From DTU013 sp964490975 (GTDB lineage: Bacteria; Bacillota; Clostridia; Acetivibrionales; DTU013), in contig CAZBEQ010000002.1 of assembly GCA_964490975.1 (NCBI GenBank), positions 86,246 through 150,245 of the forward strand: a stretch of 64,000 bases of DNA, read 5' to 3'. Made by a program: the position numbers and the translations under genes. The notes under the pieces were generated by a model. The model had not been told where the DNA came from. It was given only the letters and a program-made list of their open reading frames with translations, and searched no databases. Within the stretch, counting starts at the first letter, position 1, and each line of letters opens with the position of its first letter. Of the stretch, positions 43,517-51,600 are shown in pieces.

Positions 43517-44187
43517 ATGCAACCAATAATGATATCCTCCGGGCAGCATCAATTGCCCCCATTACCATATCCATATAATGCATTGGAACCTGTAATCAGC
43601 GAAAGAACATTAAAAATCCATCATGACAGGCACCATAAAGCTTATGTCGACGGTTTGAACAGGGCGGAAATAAATTTGTCAAATGCTCGCAAGAGAAATG
43701 ATTATGAATATATAAAGTACTGGGAAATGAACTTGCATTTAATGGCTCCGGTCATATTTTGCACAGTATATATTGGACGACTATGGCTCCCATGGGTTAT
43801 GGAGGCCAACCTGGCCCATATACCATGCATCATATAAATAATTATTTTGGTAGTTTTAATGCGTTTATTGATCAGTTTACCAAAGCTACCGAAAAGGTTG
43901 AAGCCTCTGGTTGGGGAATCCTGATATGGCAGCCTGCCTGGGGTCATGTGGAGATTTTGCAGGCAGAAAAACATCAGAATCTGACACAATGGAGTGGAAT
44001 TCCCATTCTTGTTTGTGATGTATGGGAACATGCATATTATTTGGATTACCAGAATGAACGCAGACAATATATTGATTCCTGGTGGAGTCTAGTCAACTGG
44101 TATGAGGTTGAAAGAAGACTTCTTCTGGCAATGATAGGTCAGCTACCACTCATGCTGGTGAACAACTATCAGCCCTATAAGTCATAG
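43517..44187 (+). pseudogene. Mn/Fe superoxide dismutase-like gene with one frameshift
   Basis: From ATG 43517 (GGAGG upstream) the frame reads 'LPPLPYPYNALEPVISERTL' and 'KIHHDRHHKAYVDGLNRAE', the SOD N-terminal domain with its first metal His. Near 43728-43732 one base appears to be missing; in the next frame 'LAFNGSGHILHSIYWTTMAP' and '...VCDVWEHAYYLDYQNERR' continue the family to the stop at 44187. All four metal ligands are preserved across the break, so the lesion is recent or a sequencing error. If intact it would be a cytosolic or spore-associated dismutase. Confidence 0.85.
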
Positions 44188-44221
44188 TACATCTTCTTAA
44201 CATAAAACATAGGTGATCATC

Positions 44222-44317
44222 ATGCAGTTATATGATATCTCCGCTCTGATCTGTTACATAGACGATTTCTCAGAAGTAAAGTCAAACTATTTCGATATAA
44301 TTGAGACAGAGTTATAG
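44222..44317 (+). pseudogene. possible transposase N-terminal stub
   Basis: 31 codons, 'MQLYDISALICYIDDFSEVK' then a quick stop. The 'C.IDDF' pattern resembles the start of some IS982/IS4-type transposases. AGGTGATC precedes the ATG. Too short to be firm. Confidence 0.25.
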
Positions 44318-44443
44318 TATCGAAGCATGATCGTCACTGCAGAAGATGCTCTGTATGACTCAAAATTTCTTGTATAGATGCCGAAAAGTCAACAAATTAC
44401 GTGCTAATAATAGTAAAATATGTAATATTATGATATAATATAG

Positions 44444-45060
44444 TCATGGTTAAGAATATGTGAGGTACAAGCTAAAAATGACTTTCTTAATAAACATTCT
44501 AATCTTGCAGAATTGAGTGATGAACAGCTTAGGAATGCGTTTGAAATCATTTCCCCGAAAAGTGACTGGGATCGTTTTTTTAAAGAAAAAATTTACGATA
44601 TTGATGTAAAAGCTTTACTTAATAATATTCGCTTAAGTCGAAACAATATTGCACATTGCAAGTTTTTCTATAAGAACGATTATCAAGCATGTGCCAAATC
44701 AATATCAAAACTTAAAAAGGCTATTAATAAAGCAATTACTTTGACTGAGGAAAAAGATTTCACACAGAAAAATATGGAAAGGCTTAAAAGTGCTATTTCA
44801 GGACTTTCTATCGTGGCTACCCAATTTCAGAAAACCATTTCCGAAATAGTCGAACCAATGGCTCAGACAATGGCTGAATGGCAAAAATATATTCTATTCC
44901 ACTACAAAACTTGGTGCAAAGTATAAATTTGTCAGCGGCAATGTCTCAATTGAGTGCTAGTTTATATCAGAATACGAAACATTTCTTAAATGGTGCCACC
45001 AAAGATATTTCTCCAGATGAAAATCCTAATTGTGGTCCAAATAAAGAAATAAATGATTGA
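44444..45060 (+). pseudogene. HEPN-domain protein, truncated and frameshifted
   Basis: The main frame from about 44444 to 44926 lacks an ATG (only a TTG at 44513) and is open without a proper start, suggesting loss of the N-terminus. It contains 'NNIRLSRNNIAHCKFFYKND', a HEPN-type R-x4-H motif (RNNIAH), followed by helices 'KSISKLKKAINKAITL'. At the AAAAA run at 44883-44887 the frame appears to shift; the next frame continues with 'IYSIPLQNLVQSINLSAAMS' to a stop at 45060. HEPN domains are often RNases in toxin-antitoxin and phage-defence systems. No antitoxin or nucleotidyltransferase is adjacent. Confidence 0.5.
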
Positions 45061-45096
45061 CTCAAAATTTCCCCAGTTTTTAATTAAAAGGGGCAA

Positions 45097-45327
45097 TTAT
45101 AATATTCCCGGCTCCAAGCGCGCAAGCTGCTTGGCCGGTCAGAGATATGGAATCTTATAAAGCCTCCAGCCCGAACCGTAATGGCCCATGAAATGGCCGG
45201 TTACTGGTTCGACAGAGTGGAAGGAACCAAGGGCGTGGAACGCGGCATGAATCAAGTTAGTCACGATCATGCCAGCCATCAGATGCCGAGCATGCCCCAC
45301 AAGTTTTTACGGGATGATTTTCAATAA
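45097..45327 (+). pseudogene. C-terminal fragment of an unidentified gene
   Basis: An open frame with protein-like composition, 'ARKLLGRSEIWNLIKPPART' then 'VMAHEMAGYWFDRVEGTKGV' and a His/Met-rich end, stopping at 45325. An internal ATG at 45181 has no good ribosome site. Not recognised. It is more GC-rich than its surroundings. Its last codons (LRDDFQ-stop) recur, altered to LRDVFQ-stop, in the second repeat 268 bp on. Confidence 0.35.
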
Positions 45328-45540
45328 ACGGCCGCAGGGGATGAATTTCAATACTTACAGGTACTTCCGATTCGCTCATTTGCCTCTACTCGCGCAGGGG
45401 GGACCAGCCCGGCAGGCAGCATCACCCGGCTTGCCTGGATGCTGGCCTGGATGGGCGGTTCCTACGCCTGCTGCTACAGCGGCGGCTACCCACAGGAGCA
45501 CGGAGGCTCGCTGCTATCGAATGCAGCGGGGGATTTTTAA
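45307..45540 (+). repeat. GC-rich diverged tandem repeat, unit 1
   Basis: Begins with the end of the preceding fragment (LRDDFQ-stop), then a segment reading 'DEFQYLQVLPIRSFASTRAG' in one frame to a stop at about 45538. Roughly 70% identical to unit 2 over the first 130 bases, with the best block around 'accagcccggcaggcagcat'. GC content is well above flanking sequence. Confidence 0.55.
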
Positions 45541-45574
45541 GGGAGGGAGGTGAAAAGGTTTTTTGTTTTTATTC

Positions 45575-45841
45575 TTACGGGACGTTTTTCAATAGAGGGT
45601 TACTGGAATGGACGAATTTCTATACTACAAAGCAGCTTCCGGCTCGCTCACTTGCCACTACCAGCGCAGGGAAACCAGCCCGGCAAGCAGCATCCAAACA
45701 ATTTTGAAAGGATGCATTCCGGGATGGAGGTCCCTGCGCCTGCCCGCTCCAGAGGCGCTCGCCGGAGCATCACGTGCCGGGTCAGGATCATGGGTGGCAC
45801 GGATGCGACGGGCACTACGGGGGAAGGCAGGGGGGAAATAA
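45575..45841 (+). repeat. GC-rich diverged tandem repeat, unit 2 with small ORF
   Basis: Offset about 270 bp from unit 1. It holds LRDVFQ-stop followed by an ORF from ATG 45608 to 45841, 'MDEFLYYKAASGSLTCHYQR', 77 residues, Arg/Gly/Ser-rich at the end, no recognised domain and no clear ribosome site. The matching frame in unit 1 starts DEFQYLQ without an ATG. Coding status is doubtful. Confidence 0.5.
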
Positions 45842-45969
45842 AATAGCGTTTAGAATTATTACTCCAGTCCCATACTTCTATATAATATTAATGCTTAGAT
45901 TCTACTACATCAGAAATCAGAGGGGTTAGAGTATTCGACTTTTTACATTACTTATGCTTATTCCATAAA

Positions 45970-46473
45970 TTAACTCTTAAAATATTTCTCTATTCTTTTC
46001 AAATGAAAGATACCTATTGAAATTCCAATTCCGATTACGGATAAGTAAAAAATAGATAGCCACGGAACAGTATCATGTATAGAAATGTAAGACCCAGGAT
46101 AGGTCCAACTTTCTAAAAATCTCCATCTTCCATTATGATCATAATAGAGATGTAAAAACTGAATACTAATAGGCGGTAATGTAAGTAATAAAAGTTTAAT
46201 CACTGTTAATAACTTCCCCAGGTAGCTTAAATTAGGGGTACCACTTTTAGGAAATAAATCTGGTATTAGAATTGTTGACAATATTAGTGAAGAAACGCCA
46301 AACTCAACAACAGGAAGACTAGGTTTAAAACCTGTTGTTAGTTTAATATCTATTTGCGTAATAAACTCATATAGATTACTTTCAACCAATATATGATACT
46401 CTATTATAATAAAGTAATATATTGATATCTTTAAAAAGAATCTTATTATTCTAAATATTATCTCTTTTCTCAT
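45970..46473 (-). CDS. membrane protein, candidate immunity to the displaced RHS tip
   Basis: 167 residues with four hydrophobic segments (about 8-26, 55-72, 84-101 and 138-158). GGAG precedes the ATG. It is not recognised. It begins 26 bp after the displaced RHS C-terminal tip in the same direction, the standard place for an immunity gene; a membrane location would suit a tip that acts at the membrane or enters the cell. The role is inferred from position only. The sequence is A/T-rich, unlike the GC-rich repeats just beyond. Confidence 0.55.
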   Translation of the reverse strand: MRKEIIFRIIRFFLKISIYYFIIIEYHILVESNLYEFITQIDIKLTTGFKPSLPVVEFGVSSLILSTILIPDLFPKSGTPNLSYLGKLLTVIKLLLLTLPPISIQFLHLYYDHNGRWRFLESWTYPGSYISIHDTVPWLSIFYLSVIGIGISIGIFHLKRIEKYFKS

Positions 46474-46499
46474 AAAACTCCTTACACAATAATATTTTT

Positions 46500-47352
46500 T
46501 CAGTTCTGTTGTTGTGTTAAATCATTATCAATAAGGTAGTAATAATAACGAATATCATAATTGTTGTAGTCAGTATCAACTAAATTATAGAAACTATAGC
46601 CACCTGAAATTGAGAAGTTTTGTGATGAAGAGAACATGATACCAGACCCTAATACATCCTCCCAACCGCTTACTTCCAAGCCAACAAAATTGTAATTCAC
46701 ATTTCCTCCAATAAAATCTCTTTCATATTTTTCAGGTCTATCAGTATTTACAACTATACCTAATGGTACGTAAGCAAAACCTACATCCAATTTACCTTTT
46801 TTAGGTAAGGTAAAGCTAATTCCATTATGATTATAAATTGCATTCCATCCTTGTCCCAGATTATGAAGACGAGTGTAACCACTTGTATATGTAAAGACGC
46901 CTTTAGTATAAGAAACACTAAAGTCGTTATACACTGATACTTTGTCTAAAGCTCTTTTCGCCACTTTCCCTTTTAAATATGCGGTATCATTTTTCTCCAT
47001 ATATTCTCTGATATATTTATTACTTCCAGTAATTTGATACCCCCCAGGTATTTGGTCAACATATCCATTGAAAAAGCTAGGGAAACCTCCTGAAGTTTTA
47101 TTAGCTTCTTTAGTTTCAGATTTAGTAGTTTGCTTTAATATCAATCTTTGAATAAACACATCAACTGGTGAATTTCCGCTATCATCAATGAGAGCTATAG
47201 GATTATTATAACAATAGGTATAAAGGTTAAGAGATAACGGGTCGTTTTCTTTTCCTGAATAAGAGTCTTCTGTTATAAACCTACCCATCTTCGGATCATA
47301 GTACCGTGCCCGCAGATAATATGTCCCGGTTTCCTTATCAAAGTCCCTAATT
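46500..47352 (-). CDS. displaced RHS core stub with orphan C-terminal tip
   Basis: The frame opens after a stop near 47353 and reads 'DFDKETGTYYLRARYYDPKM' and 'GRFITEDSYSGKENDPLSLN', the RHS core end, then switches to a unique tip of about 215 residues ('GGYQITGSNKYIREYMEKND', '...NLGQGWNAIYNHNGISF'). The tip is Tyr/Asn-rich with beta character and is not recognised. There is no ribosome site or signal peptide; the first ATG is at 47288. It is an orphan toxin cassette like those found downstream of Rhs genes, able to be swapped into the main gene by recombination at the core. The IS110 remnant lies between it and the main locus. Confidence 0.75.
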
Positions 47353-47431
47353 CAATAGCTGCAGAAATATTTTTTGAGGTACCACATTAAGCAGTACCTC
47401 TTTATCAAGGTTCATTTCCATATTAAGTATA

Positions 47432-47725
47432 TCATTCCTGCTGCTGATTTGGAATATCTGGAATTCTGTATTCCTCCCCGGTCTTTATCATCCTGTAGAT
47501 GATGTTCACAAGCCTTCGCATTACGCACTTAATGGCCTGTTTCTTTGTCTTGCCTTCGGAGATTTTCTTCTGATAGTACTCCGCAAAGATGGGATTGACC
47601 GGGTCGCCCCTCGTACCGTGGTCGTTACACTGTGACACAGCCAGAAAGAATAGTATCTGGTTCAGGTTCCTGTCTCCGCGCCGGTTGCTGAAATTGTGAT
47701 TCCTCGCCCTCTTATCCCTGCCCAT
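47432..47725 (-). pseudogene. IS110-family transposase C-terminal remnant
   Basis: 97 codons, 'NFSNRRGDRNLNQILFFLAV' and 'FAEYYQKKISEGKTKKQAIK' then 'CVMRRLVNIIYRMIKTGEEY', the C-terminal transposase_20 end of IS110/IS116 elements. The N-terminal DEDD catalytic domain and the left end are missing. It interrupts the RHS cassette array. Confidence 0.8.
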
Positions 47726-47817
47726 TCATCTTTATTAAAGACACTCATTATTTACCTTCCTCTTTTGAAGCAAAGCCCTGATAGAGTGTCATGCTCCATC
47801 AAGGCTAATTACATCAA

Positions 47818-48192
47818 CTACTCACCAAATATCCGCTTGTTGTTCTCTTTGATTTCCTCAATCATCTTGTCCATGGCTTTAACTTCAATTGCACCATTCC
47901 TTTTACCAGCTAAGAAGTACAGTTTAAGCCAATAGCCGTCATCTTCCAGATACGATTCAACCACTTTCCTAATGTTATCCTCAGTCAAGCTCCTAACAAT
48001 GATATCCGGTGGCGATGCTGGAATATAATCCAAGCCTTCTTTATCCATATACCAATAGTAGTTCTTTGGCGTTGTCACAACAAAGGTGTAAGTCATTCCG
48101 TCATCAGCCTCGATAAACACATCTATGTTCCCATTATAAGCGTCCACAATTTCGGATAAAGGAGTAGGGTACTTTACGTTTTTAATATTCAT
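47818..48192 (-). CDS. small acidic protein, second candidate immunity gene
   Basis: 124 residues, soluble and acidic, not recognised ('LSEIVDAYNGNIDVFIEADD', 'DDGYWLKLYFLAGKRNGAIE'). GAGG lies 8 nt before the ATG. It follows the first candidate immunity gene by 38 bp and is in the same operon as the RHS gene. It may protect against the current tip or be left from an earlier one. Confidence 0.6.
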   Translation of the reverse strand: MNIKNVKYPTPLSEIVDAYNGNIDVFIEADDGMTYTFVVTTPKNYYWYMDKEGLDYIPASPPDIIVRSLTEDNIRKVVESYLEDDGYWLKLYFLAGKRNGAIEVKAMDKMIEEIKENNKRIFGE

Positions 48193-48230
48193 ATACGAAC
48201 CTCTTAATATCGTTCAGGAGTTGTATTCTA

Positions 48231-48599
48231 TTACCTCCCTATAGCTTTGCTTACTTCATTCAAGCATTCAATGCTTTGAGTTCCCAGATATTCTCGAGCT
48301 CGGTTTATTATAGCCTTCTCATCCCCAAGCCCCTCCAATACTGTCGTAGTAAGTATTTGCTTTACATATAAGTCATCACAAGTAGCCATTCTTTCGTAAA
48401 AATCGAATATGTGCTTGATAGTGGAAGTTTCCTTGTTAGTCCTTAGCAGTTGGATGACATACGGATTTAAAACGTCGCCAAAGACAATGTGTGGTAACAC
48501 TTCATCCCACCACCCCAATTCTTCCTTGAACATCGGTAAAACTTCTGGAATAGCTTCAAGCATCTTATCTACAATGTTTTCTTTACTTAAGTTCTCCAT
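48231..48599 (-). CDS. candidate immunity protein for the RHS tip
   Basis: 122 residues from ATG 48599 (GAGGTG 9 nt upstream; a GTG at 48611 overlaps that site). Helical and soluble, with 'EEVLPHIVFGDVLNPYVIQL'-like composition: conserved Trp-Trp-Asp-Glu, Leu-Pro-His and Phe-Gly-Asp phrases resemble small DUF7674-type immunity proteins. It starts 15 bp after the RHS stop, the classic immunity position. Assignment rests on context and weak similarity. Confidence 0.65.
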   Translation of the reverse strand: MENLSKENIVDKMLEAIPEVLPMFKEELGWWDEVLPHIVFGDVLNPYVIQLLRTNKETSTIKHIFDFYERMATCDDLYVKQILTTTVLEGLGDEKAIINRAREYLGTQSIECLNEVSKAIGR

Positions 48600-48613
48600 T
48601 AAAACTTTCACCT

Positions 48614-51600
48614 CTACTTTCCGTTCAGCGCATTTGTCAAGTCCTGTAGCAATTTTTGAGCAGTCTTTAGGTCATTCGCATTAAGATTTTGCTTGTTTAT
48701 AATGTTTTGCAAGTTTGCGATACGTTCGAGTGCCTTAGGTATATGGCTAGTCATGCCTGTGGGTACTCCATTCACTAATTCATTTCTTACAAAATCTGCG
48801 GTACCACCATCTCCAATAGTTCCTCCTGGTCTATATAGCTGATCTATACAATTCCATAGCTTTTGGTTAGTTACAGAGTTTAACAGTTTATCTCTTACAG
48901 TTTGCCCCTTTCCAAAAAGATTCTTGAGTTTATCCCAACCAGTTGTTATACCTGCACCTATAGCACTTATTGCACTTGCACCAAGTCGTTCCGCTACTAA
49001 GACAGACCCAGATACCACCGCTACATCTTCACAGAACAGTATAGTCTGTTCTCTCTTGTAAGCAGCCTGTTGTGATGTCAAATACGAGTAGAGCCCCTGC
49101 ACCTCTGCTACAGAACCACCGCCAGGACCATTAAATAGATTGCTCGCGTTGACTACATCATTGAAATTATACCATCCATCGATATACTCAAATGAGTCTC
49201 TAATTTTATCCCTTAAGCCGACTCCTAAAGCTGCAATTTCGGTTCTTCTCGATGCACTAGCCGTTGCATACTCTTGTTTCAAGCTTATCAACTGGGATAA
49301 GTATATCTCAGCTTCATGCCCAGATGGGTCAAACATATTAACGGGATTGTTCAGGCAGTAGGTGTAGAGGTTTAATGACAATGGGTCACTATCTGAACCC
49401 CATACACTATCCTCAGAAATAAACCGTCCTATTTCCGAATCATAATACCTTGCACGTAGATAATAGTTCCCGGTTTCAGAATCAAAGTACTCTCCACAGT
49501 ATCTGGACACGTTTGTATCGTTCGGGTCAATATTACTCTCGCTTCCAAATGCGTCATACTCATATGACTTTACTGTATTTCCTGCTGTATCTGTCAATTG
49601 TACTACATCACCGTGGCCGTTGTACGCATACCATTTCTTGGTGCCTCCAGCCGGAGTTTCGGCGCAAATAAGGTTTATCCCGCGAATATACTTACTCGTT
49701 ATATTACCAGCACCATTCAGTTCTATCGATATCTGGTCACCATCCCATACATGCTTCGTTAATACTCCATTAACACTCTTTGCAGCTCGTAAACCATTCG
49801 CATTATATGTGTATTCTGCAACTGTATTATCTGATGTTGTCTTTATAAGCTGATTAAGTCCATTATACTCCATCAGACTAACACTGTCATCCGCTAACCC
49901 GGCAACAGATATACTGACAGCTTCCTGCTCCCCATTGTCAGGGACGAAAACCTCAGTACCCTTGTATATCTGGTTACCATTATTATCATAGCTATAGCTT
50001 GTTACCTCTGTGATATCAGCAGCTTCTTTTGTTTCTGCCAGAAGCCTGCTATTTAAGTCATAGACATAACTTGTGGTATATGGATTTATTCCCGTTGCTA
50101 TTAACGTTTTCCTGTTATTATAGTCGTCATAGATATACCCAATTGCAGACGTCACAGTTCCAATAGATGAATTGCTTTCACTTGTCAGTCTTGACAAACC
50201 ATCATATGAATAGGTAGTCGCTTTGCCGCTTGTAGAATCAGACTTTCTTGACTGATTACCGTCCAGATAATACTCATATGAATAATGTGAAATCTGGCTG
50301 CCCGCCCCATTTGTGTTAGATAAATCAACTAGTTTATTTGCCAAATTGTATACATAGGCTGTATCGTTGCCATTTGAGTATTTCAACGATTTTCTGTTGC
50401 CATTTTCATCATATGTATAGATTGCAACAAGCTGATCGTTTTCGAATACCTGGTACAGTCTGTTCATATTGTCATAGGTATAGGAAGTGCTTAACTTGAC
50501 CACTCCACCAAGTGTCAGCGTATAGGTTTTTCTGTTATCGGCAGCATCATACGCATACTCCTTGACAATATTACCGTCGGTCTCCTTCATCAACCTGTCA
50601 AGGCTGTCATATTCATAAGTAATGTTGTCAGATAATGTCACCTTATCGTTGAAGCCATATTCATATGTATGGGATGTGTTGCCTTTCCCGTCCGGTGTTA
50701 CAACGCTTGTTGATTTCAGCCTGCTCAAATAATCATATATGTTGGTAGTAATATTACCATTGCGGTCGGTTTTACTTGTCATGTTACCATTTGCATCATA
50801 CCCATATGATTCAGACATGCCCATTGGATCTGTCATCTTAAGCAGTCTTCCCTGATGGTCGTATTCATATTTCGTGGTTGAGTATGAATGATCCGATCCA
50901 TCAACTATTTTATCAAGCCCATTTATTTTAAGAGGGCTGCTTAAGCCGGTATATTGCCTTAGCTTATTCCCTGCTGCATCATAATAGTATTGAGTATAAT
51001 TAGCTTTATTTGCAGTTTCGAACTTTAATACCTTTGTTAGTAGATTCCTGGTATTATACTCATAATCCTGACGACTATATGCCATAGTTTGTCCAGGCTT
51101 GTTCGAACTTGTTTTAGAAATGATTACATTACCGTTTCTATCATAATAGTTTTTCTTTATCGTGTTATAAATAGTGTTGTTAATTTTAGCAAAGGGTATA
51201 TTCTCCTCAATAGTTCTGCCCAGCTTATCATATTTATAAGTTGTTGAGTATTTAGGGGTTGCTAGATTTCCCTTAAAGTCAGTTACTGCTTTTATTTTGC
51301 CGAGCGCATCGTATTCAGTCAAAGTATAATTACCCTCTATGTTAAATGTTTTCACAGGTCGCCCAGCAAAATCATATTCATATTTTGCGGTCCAGGGATT
51401 AGTCCATCCCTCCTGGTATGCGCGAGCCGATTTTTCTTCAGTTTTGTTTCCGATATAGTCATATTTATATGTATCCGCATATTCTATGCCATTATATATA
51501 CGACCCGTTTTTACTACTTCTCCATGCTTATTCGTATATACATTGGTTGTCATACTTTTCCATGGATAATATGTAGTAACTGTTTTTTCAGCTTTCTGAT

